Origin: Streblospio benedicti
Lineage: Eukaryota > Annelida > Polychaeta > Spionida > Spionidae
Assembly: GCA_019095985.1 (NCBI GenBank)
Contig: CM032660.1
Coordinates: forward strand, 11,738,941 to 11,802,940
Length of the DNA stretch: 64,000 nucleotides
Reading direction: 5' to 3'
Part shown: in pieces, positions 33,856 through 47,045 of the stretch
How positions within the stretch are numbered: the stretch's first letter is position 1
How the letters are laid out: each line of letters opens with the position of its first letter
Made by a program: the position numbers and the translations under genes
The notes under the pieces: generated by a model
Database searches by the model: none
The model's input: only the letters and a program-made list of their open reading frames with translations
What the model was told of the DNA's origin: nothing

Positions 33856-36800
33856 CTACTCACCCACGGCGGGACTGCCGCTGTTACTTCTTCCAGGCGG
33901 CGCCGACCCCGTCCGTCTTAGTGGCGAGGACGGCGTCATGGAGGCCCTGCTGGAGAGGTAGCGGGCGGGGTTGTACAGACACTCCTTCCCTGCAATACAT
34001 GGCATTTCCGTTAATGGTACTTGAGTAAAATCACCACTTGTGTGGAGTGAATATTATACATGTATATTCATTTGGTGAAACGCTGAAAACGGAGATATGA
34101 AATGTGTGATTATCTTAGGCTACCCAACCAGTAGAGTTAATAGCACCGGCGGGACAAGCAGATGGCCAGAGCATGCATATTATGAGACAGCAACCACCGA
34201 AAGAACATCATGAAAGTCATTTAGTCCCGACCGCTCGCAAACTATACTATCTATAATATAATCATGTTTTCAAAGAGCCGATAGATTTAAACGTTGATTG
34301 GTACCTTGAATTTATACATGAGACTGAAAACCGTCAATGTTTGATATCGAGAAGAATGCAGATTCCACTGCTATTGATTATGAATCAATTTCTGGCCAAC
34401 GAGGGAAAACCTTTTTTTCTCTCATAAAGATGTTATTTGATATTTTCCATTAACATACATGTACAGCCCTAATATGAGACATGACATTCCTCAGTGGAAT
34501 TCAAAAGTGTCTGACGGCCCTGCATATTGAAAAAAAGGTATGAACTTTAATAAAGCTGATCATAAAGACGTTTCAAATGTAGTTAAACTTATTCTTGACA
34601 TTGACCATTTACATATTGCGTATTTCACTTTAATTTTGATCCACTGACTAATAGATTTATCAGACTGCTAATAAACCTAGTTAACAAACGTTGCGCTTAA
34701 TATATTGGTACCTCAAAGGTTAATATTCTCACTAGAATTAGTCATTTATGAATATAAATTAACAAATTTCAAATAAAGAAACTGTTTATAAAAGATATAA
34801 TATGCATATGTTATATTGTCAAGTGTGTTGAACATTGTGTTCACACATTTCCTGCACCTTTTAGCCTTACGGCCCCTCATAACTGATCAATCTGCAGCTC
34901 CCTCACACACTGGACAGCTCAATAATTCACTGTCCGCGCAAAACACAATAGAAACAAATACAGAACAGAGACAGCCTAATTAGGGCAATTGAAATGTCAT
35001 GGGTGTTTTGTCTTTGCCTTCATTTTAATAAATCGTTCTTGCTGGTCCAGTAAAATGATATTTTAACGGTGATATTTTGGTTGAACTTAACTTTACATAC
35101 TATTAGTAGGGACATTTTTAGAGTTGTGGAAATCTGTTCACAAGTTGCTTGACCTACCTTCTCATAACATGAAAGTGTGGAGTGTGGGAAAGGGGGGGGG
35201 GGTCGTTAGGGTAGGTACACATGTAATCATATGTGTTATGTGCACGGGTATTGCACAATACCATAGGCTAGGCAGATCCAGGAGGGGGCACACACCAAAA
35301 TACTTTATTTTCGTAGGGTTTTTACATGTCCGCCATCTATTGCGCGTACAAAATCCATGCGCACCCATTTCTCAAAAACCTGGATCTGCCATTGCAGTAC
35401 GTTACAAATCATAATATGAAATTGATCTTGTCCTACCTCTATTACACCGACTGGTTCCAGTCAGAAACCAGTATGCATAAAGTAAAGGTGGCACTATGGA
35501 AATACATATATCAGCTTTCCTGCAATTACAAATCTCCCATATGTAATCAATGCTTGCAAGACATTTCTATCGTTTTGGAAGCACGGCCATTAGGTGTAAA
35601 CCCATAAATTGCCAATGACTAAGATATGGGAAAGGTTTGAAGATTGATATGCAATACAAAAATAGTAACAGCCTAAATGTAGGATCCTACAGAGTTTACC
35701 ATTCGTTTAAACAAAATGACACCCTCTTCCTTGTTTTGTTGCTCACGTTTTTCGTTTTTGCTGTGTGTGATTTCGTATTCACTATTATAATGTAGGCACA
35801 GGGCAATTTTGTAGTATTAGTAATTTTAGTTCAATTGTTACCCACATGATCGTTCTTGATAAAATTTTCCTACTACAATAGGCTATTATATGATTCACGT
35901 TGAGCCTCATAAAACCTTATACTAGTAACCGGTCTGCATATTATAAATATTATAATTGTTCCTACTTCAGTGATTTTAATACATGGTTAGCAATCAACTG
36001 TTAAATAATATATGATTGAATCATTTTTATTGTTAAAAACACATACATGGATATTTCATATGAACAATGTACTACTACACACAGTTGATAATTTAATCGG
36101 CGTAACAAGATTTAGAGGAAACTGTCTGAACAGACACCAATGTGAGATTAGCTACATGTATGGTGGACGCGAAATTTACGGACATTTAGAAATTGATCAT
36201 ACATGTATATCAAATGTTCGTTATATCGAATGGCACATTAGTATTTGATCACAGTATTAAACATTAGAACCATTATGAATTTGTGTTGTATTCGTATCAA
36301 GCCAGAAAAAAAGAACGAATTACATAGAAGTGTAAACTGAATAATGTGGTTTTGAAAAGGACAAAATGATCACGTTGACAATTTTATTGCATCTTCCATA
36401 ATAGGCGACTATAAACTCAACATATAGCCTCACATCAATTATTTGACATTGTGGCCAAGCAGAGATCTGCTATGGTCATACTTAATAGCGACGCTTATCA
36501 ATAATTGTCTATGCTTAATCATAACGTCCATTAAGCGCCACCTGCATCAATAAATCAAGAGTTTGTGGAAATGGCTCTAACATTTGCGGCCATTGTATTT
36601 AAAAGGTGTGAAAATTTGCATGAAACCGACAATGAATGGGTCAATTTCTGACAGAAGTCAGAAGTCAGAGGCCAGGCTATAATGGTGACATTACAGAGAA
36701 ACAAAATCCATTATGAATGTGAGCAAAGGGAAAGTTATACACAATTTAGTAACCATTCGAAAGTGCATACTGATAAAAACACACACAGAATACATTTATG

Positions 36801-36939
36801 TTTCAATGGGCATTGTTGGTTGCAAGTACTCACTGTAGGCGCCTGCGCTGCCTCCACCGCGCTGGGTCTGGTACATGTCGCGTGCGGGCGGGTACCACCC
36901 GTACACGTGCTCGCGCATCTTGCCTGACGTCCAAAGTGC
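33856..36939 (-). CDS. Two linked exons of an unrecognised gene
   Basis: Exon 36834-36939 encodes ALWTSGKMREHVYGWYPPAR and then DMYQTQRGGGSAGAY. Exon 33864-33989 continues in phase as RKECLYNPARYLSSRASMTP and a Ser/Pro/Arg-rich tail ending GRSNSGSPAVG. Acceptors (cacaatttcag, atgtattgcag) and donors (GTGAGTAC, GTGAGTAG) are good. If the second donor is not used, the frame ends at a TAG at 33856-33858, giving the C-terminus SPAVGE. Because the next exon downstream (33000-33390) has its own upstream in-frame stop and a poor acceptor, I think this is a separate gene or an alternative 5' part of that one. The upstream start was not found. Function unknown. Confidence 0.6.
35271..35390. mobile_element. 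GGCAGATCCAGG-type MITE, complete copy
   Basis: Termini are GGCAGATCCAGGAGGGGG on the left and CCTGGATCTGCC on the right, a 12-bp perfect inverted repeat around 120 bp. The interior has CACCAAAATACTTTATTTTC and CCGCCATCTATTGCGCGTAC, shared with the other copies. No target duplication is obvious. Confidence 0.65.
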
Positions 36940-38661
36940 CTGAAATTGTGTACGCACATATATAGTTTATACTTTACATACGCGATACATACCAGTAGTG
37001 TGCCTCTCTTTATTTCGTATATTTGTATAGATTGTAGAGTAATTTATTGTGACGTGATGCAAATTCTCTTTCTCTTTATGTTTTAAGAAGGGGGGGGGGG
37101 GATAATTGATACGTGTAGATGTTTGTTTGTTGAAAACTTCATCATCACATCACAGTGTTCTGTGATGGTAGTCAAACGAACAAGTGGTGTGACTTTACTA
37201 TGTAGCATTGGGCTGGTTGCATCGATGCTGAATGATAACCATTTAAGAGTTGCTCTCTCTTGGTCACCAATTGCTGAAGATTTTTGTTTTCTATGTAGTA
37301 ACGCTGGAGGTGGAGAATCTTCACCACAAATAATCTTTTCAAGGGATAAAAGAAGACCTTGATCACAGCGTGTACAAACAGATGATTTTAGTTAGGCTAA
37401 GAACCATGAGGCTTCTAGCTTGCTGCTGTAAGGGGTGGGGGGGGGGGTGGAGATTGAATAACACACCTGTCCCGATCCATTGTGGAGAACTCTCCTAGAT
37501 CCGAAACCTTTGAAACCATGGTGACAACTTAGGTGACACTCTGAAACTTAATACTATCCTATTATCCTTCCTGGAAAACACTTTTTCAGCTGATCGCTAT
37601 GTATCCATAACAAATGCACGATTGATAAATATTATCACACTCTTATAAAACACTTTGCTATGCATTGAATTTGCTTTTCAAATATGTGTTTCATTTATTG
37701 TGAAAGTAAATAATGTCCATAATGACAAGTTTATATCCCAACGCTATCATCTATATGATTTATGAATATCTGCAATTGTGAATCAAATAACAAGTTGTAT
37801 TCATTATGCTCTGCGTCTGCCTTAGATCTTGCTAAACTCTTTAATACCAATCTGTGATAATACTATCAGCAAGCATTTGTTTAAGTATCCAGAAATAAAC
37901 AAATCTGTATGTGTGTTGACGTGAATGGATTCACAAGCCGATCCGTCAATATGGAGTTTGCATATTAAGATGATAATTTGGTTTTAAAGTGCCATCTGTG
38001 TATATTATGGAATCCTCTGCTGTAAACTTATTTGATTACTATTAATACTGATGGATTGCTATGATTTACACATATTTGGCAATTAAGCCGTTTCATGTAC
38101 TTATATATGCATTCCGTTGACAGTTCCATGGGCTAACCATACATAAGGAAGTTTAATTGGTATTTGCACAGCCTCCTCTCACGATACAGTAATTTTATAC
38201 CACATAATCACATTTCACAATCACTACAAAACAATCCGCCTCGAATGTTTAGTATCCAAGCTTGAAGTACTCCTAAATTCTGCACATTGACGCTGTCACA
38301 CTGCACTCCACCACCAACAATGCCACTAACAGAGCTCCTAAATACGCGGTTGTTCACGCGAGAGTCATGCGCGATTGTCGTCAATCTGCGTACGCAACCC
38401 AAAAATCGTTTGGTATTGTTGTGTTGTCCGGTAGCAACAGGAGCGCGGATATTGTCGTCTGGATCGCATAGATCAGATCACAGTGGCGCAGAATTTGACT
38501 GACTAGGCCACATACAAGCGATCGTTTACTTAGTCAAGGTGGGTTGCATGTTTGTGACTGGCCTTACAGTATATATCTTTCAGAAGGAATTTATATAAGT
38601 CATTTTGAGTCTTACTCATTTCTTATTGTTAGAACACAAATGAATTTGCGAAGAAGCGTCA

Positions 38662-38893
38662 CCTATGTTTCGTGCCATGGCACTAACATGCTCCCTTTGG
38701 GGACATTCTGATTTAGTGCCAGCGATGATATATAACTATAAATCTAGATAATATGTATTTAATGCTAGTCTGCTTAACCGTCTCCTATGTTTCCTGTCAT
38801 GGCATTAACATGCTTCCTTTTGTGACATTCTGGTTTAGTGCTGGTGATTATATCTAACAATAACTCTAGATAATATGTGTTTAATGCTAACTT
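38662..38893. repeat. Tandem duplication, 122-bp period, two units
   Basis: CCTATGTTTCGTGCCATGGC at 38662 recurs as CCTATGTTTCCTGTCATGGC at 38784. The rest of the unit (CTAACATGCT, ACATTCTG.TTTAGTGC, TCTAGATAATATGT.TTTAATGCTA) follows in the same order. It is an imperfect duplication in intergenic DNA. Confidence 0.8.
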
Positions 38894-38999
38894 ACCTACC
38901 ATTAAGAATGAAAATTGTCAAGCATACGCATGCCAGAAAAAACATTCTAAGGAAAACTTTTGTATGCTTCTCTTTTATATTCTATTCATAACAAATATA

Positions 39000-41600
39000 C
39001 CGTCAAATGTTTAGGTCAATCTTGTGAGAGTGATCACACATCATATAATCGAGAGTCAATGCTAATGAGTCGGGTGCACTTTAGCGTGTGGTAACGCGGG
39101 AACAAATTTGCTTATGCACGACCGTGGACAAAGCGGCTATCGACCAGTGGCCTCCATTCCCAAGCAATGTCACGAGCAGGTGCTCAGAGGTGCCTAACGC
39201 GTGCTGTTACGGTTACAATAAAACGCCACAGCGACCAGAGAGACGCGCGTGTGTTGCTATTTGTGTGGGGCCTAAAATAGGCTACTCCTTCTATAAGAGT
39301 TTAAAACCACCTCCTTTGTCTTGGAGGGATTTTTCTGTGACATCATTTTCCATCTGTGTAAAAAATAAAGACCCTTTCTTTTTTTAAGGACATTAACCTT
39401 CTCACTTCAACATCTACATGCACATATCTATATTAATATCTATAGATCATTCCTAAGACTAACCCACCCTCCCCCCGAAACACACACACGGCTTTACATA
39501 CACATACAGATACATGGTACTTTGTGACTTAACATCCCCCTCTGTAAACTCCCACGTCCGCAAAGCCGACGAGAGGGTCCTTGCTCCGATGTTTGCTCAG
39601 GAGGACGTGATGTATGCTTAGGCCGTTGTTACTAGTGAATATCGATGTGTGCCATTGGCTATGCTGATTTTGTTTGAGTGGCAAAGAGATTTGGATATGA
39701 ATTATTGATAAAGTTTGATTCTATGAAGGACCCAATATTGGGAACTGCGCAGAAAATCTGGGTATCAATATGGTCCCAGGCGGTACATCAGCGAGGCTTT
39801 TCTTTGGTCAGTTTGGTGTGCAGAAGAATGGCTTGATACACATTCCATGCACTATGTTATTGTATTTTACATTGTTTACTAAAAAGTGTGCAAATCTCAG
39901 TTAGGGACATCGACAAATACTTGAAACATTCTGTGCATATGAAGCTAGGTTGAAGAAACTCTTGTTGGAAAACAGGTCCTGTATACTTGCTTGGATCAAA
40001 TATTTTATATTTGATGACAAACAAACTTGTGTGCTATTTGTAACACCATAGAGAGGTATTTGTAATGCTAAGTAATGCACCTGAACTGGTGCCCTATATT
40101 CCAATGTGGAACGGTGAATTAGCCCCACAATAGTCTGGTTATGTTCATTCATTACGAGAGCTTCACTGACACAAACGTGGCTATATATTGCAATTGGTAT
40201 GACTAGGGAAACCCCTAGTTCACAACCATTCAATAATCTGCATGTGTGAATTTGAAATATATTTTACCATAGCTCTTTTTATCACATACCTCATTAGATG
40301 TGTATATCCTTATGCACATGTGTATACTAATGTTACCAACTATGATAATCTCGCTCGTTTCTCAAGAAAGATGGTTACACTTGAAAATACGATTAAGCTG
40401 AAGAAATGAACTTATAAATACAAATATCAAATTTATCAATAATACAAAATTTTGTAAGATCGTTATTATAATACCATTAAAGTTAAAAAACAAGCTTACA
40501 TATCTAGGTTTTTCCTTCCCCATTTTTACATACGAAACAACATATGCTCTTGTTAGTGTTTGTGAAAACATTAACTTGTAATTTGTACATTTTAACGAGA
40601 ACTTAAGTTAGAACGCACTAAAATATTGACGGTTAAAGCTTGAAGGGCTAACACATTCGTCTATACATGTATTAGGCACAGTTATGAATAGACAGAGATG
40701 TTCACGACTGCCATAATTTAGAACGTTTAAAATAGTACTCACATATACAGGTGCACATAGACGGCTTAGTAGTATGTATTCAGTATGTATACTCCTAATT
40801 CATTACTTTAAACTACCTACACAATAATCTGGTATGGTTCGTCAATGTTCGATTCTCCCAGGCCGCGTAAACAATTATCAGACATGTGGATGAACAATAA
40901 ATGTATATATTCATTAAATTAAGATGATCGACAATTCAATTAACCCTACTCTACTGTGCACATTTTATATGTGTTTATAAATAGACCAAACTTCTAAACT
41001 GTAAAAACTGTAAATTTCAACAATATCCATTAAATCTTACCATCGTGGATAATGTATCCTCTGAAATTAGTTCAGATCCTGATTGTAATCATTCTATAAG
41101 ATTCTTATCACCTTTTTATTTGTCCTAACATTAAATGCACGAGCTCCAAAAGTCAAAATTAATATGTAAACTATCGTAAATACAATAGTGCATTATTTCC
41201 ATGGACGTTTATCCATCACTATGGGAAACCTGTCGTCAGATCTTTGCCCCTTGTGTTGATTCTTGGGCTTTTCCCACAAGACCTTGTAAGGACTTTCATT
41301 ACTTGCTTGATACACTGACTTGAGAAGCCTTCCTAATCTGACACTTGAAAGGAATATTCATATTGACGCCCGTGGCCAGAATTTTGGTTCCATGCGTACC
41401 TACATTGCTGATTAAAATGTGTGGGGGCCGAAAATCTTTATCAAATGCCCAAATTGACCATTACTGCCCAATGACTGTCGTGTTCCAATTAAAGAGGTGG
41501 CTCTGTGCATTTACTGTAGGTCGTTGTGATCTTGTTTGCACTGGGTTATATATTGTACATTGTATGGATTTGGGTAAACAGACAGCTAACTTTAATTACA
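39000..41600. other. AT-rich stretch without a recognised gene
   Basis: I see only short reading frames here. A 110-codon minus-strand frame at 39901-40233 has no splice sites or motifs that I trust. No transposon ends were spotted. It is most likely intergenic. Confidence 0.5.
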
Positions 41601-41638
41601 AGTGCTTGTGATAACTATCGAAGATTTTGACCTGAAGA

Positions 41639-42901
41639 TATGGTGGCCGAGCGGGACCGTTTCGCAATTTCTCTGTTTCGCCTTGGATTGTATATAGCGA
41701 GAGTGTTGTGAGTTGCTCTCGCGGTAAAACAAACAAACAACCAACCAAACAAACAAAAAACGTGGGTCTCATGGTCTCACATAGAAAAAAGAACACACGG
41801 AACCCTACTAAAGATGAAATAAAATAGAATAAAACAAACGAAAAAAAGAACTTTAGTCTCGCGGTCTCCTAAAAACAACAACACGAAACCCTCGTCTGCA
41901 CGGTCTCTTAAATATCCTCGTACATAACAACTTATTATTTTAATGAACGGTTATCGATGTATGCGTGACTTCTGAATGCAATTGACATATTCATTCAATG
42001 ACAATGTAGTTTTACATATGTACGTTTTATATTGTCAAAAGAGGTCATTGGTGATGATTTTGAAGGCGGGATGCCGTATATGTCGAAAATGTGTAGTAGC
42101 TAGTAGTACAGTACTCCGTATGCACGTGTTGCTTGTACCCTATTACAATTCGAGCTATGATATTACATACACATTAACTCACAAATATAATGAGCTCTAT
42201 CTTATAGGGTTAGTGTTGTTTGCATTTCTAGAGCACTTCAGCTTAAGTTCGTGTACACGGGCAATTTATATAGTAGATAAAAAATAAGCTCCACATTGGC
42301 CACTACTCCCCTGCCTTGAATATGGATATGTCCTTTTCATGAAGTACTTCGTGGACTTACTGGCCAATGTGAAGCTTATTTGTATCCATAAATTGGCACT
42401 GCGTTCGTGTACACAGGCTATTCGTGTGTCAATTTTGTAACACCAAAACTAAAGAGTATGGTCTAATGTTGTCTTGGTTTTGTATGATACTCATGCAAAT
42501 CTCCATTTGGGGCAACGCATAGAAGGGAGGTCACATTTGTACATGTCTTCAGAGGCAGGCTAGGTAGCCAACTGAGGCTTAGGGGGTGGGGGACCACACT
42601 AGGTATTGTTTTCAAACTAGGGGAGTTTTTCTTTTGTGCAAAGTGGTGACTGTCCTATACACGGGTCACGCCTTTTAACAAGTTTCCGAACCTCATGCTT
42701 GAGACCAAAAAGACTCCAGTTTTGTTTTCGTTTTTTTTTCTTACGCGAGACTTTGGTCCGAGGGTTTCATGTTTTTTTTTCTAAGTGAGACCACGAGACT
42801 CAAGTTTTGTTTTCGTTTTTTTTCGTTTTTCTTTCGAGGGTTTTGTGTTTTTTTCTAGGCGAGACCAAGAGATGACGAGAGGGTCCCGCTCGGCCACCAT
42901 A
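41639..42901. mobile_element. Putative TIR element with TGGTGGCCGAGCGGGACC ends
   Basis: The left end is TATGGTGGCCGAGCGGGACC and the right end is GGTCCCGCTCGGCCACCATA, a perfect 20-bp inverted repeat that includes a flanking TA on each side. The subterminal parts also match loosely (GTCTCGCGGTCTC against GAGACCACGAGAC; AAACAAAC-rich against GTTTTCGTTT). There is no protein. TGGCCGAGCGG is also the A-box of tRNA-Leu/Ser, so a tRNA-like origin of the tips is possible. The interior holds a second foldback (42247-42415). Confidence 0.55.
42247..42415. repeat. Small foldback flanked by a direct repeat
   Basis: AATAAGCTCCACATTGGCCA (42283) and TGGCCAATGTGAAGCTTATT (42361) form an imperfect inverted repeat of about 20 bp. 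Outside it, GTTCGTGTACAC occurs at both 42247 and 42403 in the same orientation, which looks like a target duplication of 12 bp or more, although a stretch of unmatched sequence separates it from the hairpin. Confidence 0.45.
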
Positions 42902-43100
42902 CGTATTAGATAGAAATTCATGCTTTCTTTCTTCATTCTTCATGTTCTGAGTGCCTTTCAGGCGTATCGGATTGGAAGTCCACGTGGTGTTTGTACATAA
43001 GCCTCTAGAGGCAGGTTAGTTAACCAACTGAGCCTCGGGTTGGAGAGATCACACTAGCTATTGCTTTTTTCAAAGTACATGTAGGTGAATTCTTACGCCC
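42540..43100. repeat. Dispersed direct repeat, two diverged copies
   Basis: AGAGGCAGGCTAGGTAGCCA..ACTGAG..CACACTAGGTATTG at about 42549-42620 recurs as AGAGGCAGGTTAGTTAACCA..ACTGAG..CACACTAGCTATTG at about 43009-43065. The first copy is inside the TIR element ending at 42901 and the second is outside. Confidence 0.55.
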
Positions 43101-44450
43101 AAATCTATCGATTAAACCAATATTCACTGGTTCTAAGAAAAGTTCTCTTATTTTCAAATTAGATATATTGTAAGCTTTTTGACTGCTGGACCTGAAAATA
43201 GAACCTGGGAGGCACTTCATTTATACCCAGACCTCGTTTATACCCAGAAGGTTTGAAAGGGTGGACTGATACATCTATCAGGCCACCACCAGGCTAGATT
43301 GATGGCTCTCGCACTAATGCTGGCACTTCACAGTAATGCTGGCGACACGAGCCTCGTAGTCCTCGTACAGTTCACGTAGACCAATAAAAAGTATCTATAC
43401 GTGTGCACAGATGTGTCCATGTATATCTACCTTAAAACTGGTAGCAGTTTTGATGCAGAATAGTGCCCCAAATCGATAGATTTGGGGGTGCTGGTCCCTA
43501 CTAAGTGGTCACTTCCACGTATGATTCAACACTGAACCGACAACATATTTGTTATCCGATGACATGTCCGGGATGCATATCTATGTCATTAACAGGGCAG
43601 GGATGACATACGAGGTACGTGGGAACGGAAAACGTGAGCTAAGGGACGTAACCTAACTGCACCCGGGAAATTAATATTCTTAATTGCCTGACTTATCGGG
43701 GATGACGCTAAAATTCACCCGCCCTGGGTTCCTACTCTAACTGCTTTGCTCACTTTCTCCCCCAGTTTTCATGATGGGACCGGGGCTTCACGTCCAGAAG
43801 ACTCAACGGAAAAACTATTCTTTGCCAAAAATCAGCTGGAGGATGGAACGCTGGCTATAACAAAGAAAGTTAATGGTTAAACATAGTATACATTCACAAG
43901 CTGCTCCACTCACAGGCACACACTCAATCATTCATTCTGCCAGGAACCTCCAACCGGGTCCTCGGTGAGCCCACAAAGGTGGGGAACCAACAGCCGGCCC
44001 TAGTAGCCAGCCACAGGTCACCCCAACAGATGTCAAGCTGTGGTGCCCGGTTGTGGTCAGCACTCAGACATATACCCTGCAAGCACACATTTGCCAAGCA
44101 CTTCATCAGCATTCACCACGGGCCTGTCACTGCAACCAGCTGGTGGTGATGCCTTCTATTTGCAAACCAAGGAAAATCAAACAGGTAAATGCAACCCATG
44201 AAAATTATAAAACTAACTAAAGTGCCTCCAAAATAAAACCCTTACCCAGGTCGAGATCATTTCCCAACGGAGCATCAGTTCGTAAGCCTACTAAAAGGCG
44301 AACCTTCCAGCACTGTTCCCAACAGTAAAACGTCCATACTGAATCACCCAGCCTAATTTTGAGTGGTCATGTCCAGCGTCTATCTAATCACCTAGCTGAA
44401 CACGCTGAGACACTGTTAGCGAAGTGCTGGAAAGCACCCGGTGCCCTTGG

Positions 44451-44460
44451 ACCCCCCCCC

Positions 44461-44510
<50 letters not shown>
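44451..44510. repeat. C-run followed by poly-A tract
   Basis: About ten C are followed by about 49 A. The sequence on either side (43920-44700) is less AT-rich than its surroundings and contains several Pro/Gly-like codon runs, but no recognisable product. It could be the tail of an old retroposed sequence; no target duplication was found. Confidence 0.7.
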
Positions 44511-44511
<1 letters not shown>

Positions 44512-45691
44512 ACACACCCAAACCCTGCCCTGTGCAAACCTACACACGTGTCCCACCAGGACTGGGGAGACGTGAACTGCAGCCTGCTGATCAACGGCAC
44601 TGGAATGGTTCGGACTACCCAGCGGCCAGGATAGCCCGGCCCGCTGGTCACATTCGGTGGGAAGCTTTAGCCGGTCGTATATCCTGGACTCTATGAAAAC
44701 ATGTACTGTGTTGAATACTGGATTGGTCATTCTATGTTTTACGTGCCTTCAATATATCATTGTTCCACTGGGAAAGCTCCACAAATTCGCAATCAGCTGC
44801 CGTTAGATTGGAAACGAAGATATTGCGCTACAACTATGTTTGAATGGTGTGTATGCTAATGCTCTATATAAGAAGCAAATATTTATTGCCCTCGTCAAAT
44901 GCCATCCTGAATACCCGAACACTATATGATCACCAACATATGAAAAGATCTTCTATTTTAATCAGTCCAGTCGAGAGCCACCAAACTAGTGTCTGGACTA
45001 CAAAAGGCACCCTAAAAAGAAACTGTTAGGATATTTAAAGCTAACAAGCTAAAGATAAGGCTGAGCTTATGGTTACGTTATAGCAGTACATTTGTACATA
45101 CACCTATGACAATTATAAGACTAACAAGAACCACTACAGTCATATGACATTAGATTAAAATAAACAAACGACTATGCCAGGCAGGTGTAGCATTTCTATC
45201 AATAGGGTAGTGGTCACTGGGGCCGCGTCCCACTAGTTTGTGCTTAAGGCCGACGCATAAATTCTAGGAATTTCCAGGCAAAATTTGTTATACATCGAGC
45301 TTTTACTTGCTTCTTTTTATTATGCAGTCTTGGAGTCTTGAAGCCATTTGTTTGTGGGTGTACAGACGAGAGCTTATGCCAAAGCACTTAACTGGTCATT
45401 GCATATTGACATATATTTATGAATAGCATATTGCCCATAAACCTTAAGAGGAGTCCAATTATACTTTAGATTATGTAATATAGACTGTATATTTTTTCAT
45501 GATAAGTAATACATGGAGGTTTACCTTTGATGGTAAAAACAGGAGTGAGCGTCTATAATGCTATCTAATAGCACGGGGAATTCTTAGCGGCTCTCTTAGA
45601 ATACAATTTATTCATGTTTAGCTGTATATCTCACATTACTGTCATACACAGGACAAAAGCTGAGATTCCAACGCCTGATACAGTGTGTAAC

Positions 45692-45733
45692 ATCTTTCTT
45701 GATTTGGTATTATCTTTCTTGATTTGGTATTAT
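45692..45733. repeat. 21-bp tandem duplication
   Basis: TCTTTCTTGATTTGGTATTA occurs twice in direct succession in intergenic AT-rich DNA. Confidence 0.8.
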
Positions 45734-46574
45734 CACCTTATGTGATTCATAAATATCAATAATCGATCTCTATCCAGACGAAATTAGGTTCATTTCTTAG
45801 GAAGCTGGTCCTATCTTTAACTAGGATATTTTCCTTATTGTGGTCGTCACACAGCTTCATGATAGACATTTTCAAATTGCTAAAAGGTTGAACTTTAGTG
45901 TGATATGCAATAAACCATCAATCGGTCTGTTTCGTCATCATTATATGAACTAATTTAGAAATATATGATGGTAAACTTGTTTTACGTTTATGATATCTGT
46001 GGTCATATAATAGTGTTCATTTTATTGATTATTAAGACCATTGTGAATTCCATAGTACAGACAATTGAAATCATTCAAAATAACGAATACTAATTTGTCT
46101 TTACAATGGTATATGATAGATATCATTGAGCTGTATAATAAACATAGACTAGAGTAAAAACTTTCACAGTAACAATTGTATTACCAGTTAACAATTGAAT
46201 CAACACCGAGCAGCAATTCATAGTGGTTATCTTTGAGTGGATTTTACTCATGTTAAGCTGTGAGTCCAGCAATGCTCTCATGCACCGTTGGGAAGCTGAG
46301 ATTCTGAGCTTTCCAATGGTATATGAAATCTTTGGTGCCCTCTGATGGTACCAAAGCTAAAAAATCCGGCCGCTGGCCCATGCACTAATATGAAGATGTT
46401 GACCTGCTACATTCCATATTCAGACACTATTGTAAATTGGAGGATTATATTGCAGAAAGTGCAAGGATGCATTATGTGGGGTGAAAGAGTGAATGCCCGT
46501 ATTACTGGATAGTGGATACAGTTCTGCCGTCCGAGCGTCCTCTTCCGTCTGAGAATTTACATGACGTGTAAATT

Positions 46575-46645
46575 ATGGTTCATCGTCGGTTTCACGCCTT
46601 GATCATTCACACTGCCTTTACAAGTCCCTGTTCATACAATGCGTA
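46575..46645 (+). repeat. Dispersed repeat, copy 1
   Basis: CATCGTCGGTTTCACGCCTT through GATCATTCACACTGCCTTTA and CAAGTCCCTGTTCATAC recurs at 48828-48895 in the same orientation, about 90% identical. Copy 1 lies just downstream of the ankyrin-SOCS gene and copy 2 in its first intron. Confidence 0.7.
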
Positions 46646-47045
46646 TAGAGCCGCCGTGAGATACGGTTATGTGTGTGGACCTTTTTCCTTTCGAACGTCT
46701 GGTGGCTTTTATAAGCCAAATTGGGCAACATTCCCTAGTGTACATTTGAATTTGAAGGTTCTTTGTGAGTGATAAGTAAGGAGAAAAAGAATAAATGCTC
46801 ATTTTATAATTAGTGTGAACGGAGTTTTGTGGCAGAAGAAAAATGAATTGAAATCACTATGATTTTGAAATATACTATCACAAAAGGCCGAAGTAGAAAA
46901 ATATAGAAACGTCGCAAATGTGTATATAGAAATGTTGAGAATATAAAATATGCATAAAATCAACAACAACAATTAGTATTATTCAATGAATTTTGACAAC
47001 AATATAATCAACATCAACAATATAATCAACATCAACAACAACCAT

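Noticed and set aside
38208-38502. GC-richer segment with GTTGTC..GTAGCAAC, resembling an RFX X-box and a first exon
   Set aside because: The half-sites are spaced too far apart for a standard X-box, and no frame links to the exon at 36834-36939.
39901-40233. 110-codon minus-strand open frame
   Set aside because: No domain, splice context or codon pattern typical of the real exons here; a chance frame in low-complexity DNA is likelier.
43924-44696. Less AT-rich block with a poly-A tract, considered as a processed pseudogene
   Set aside because: No recognisable parent protein in any frame and no flanking duplication seen.
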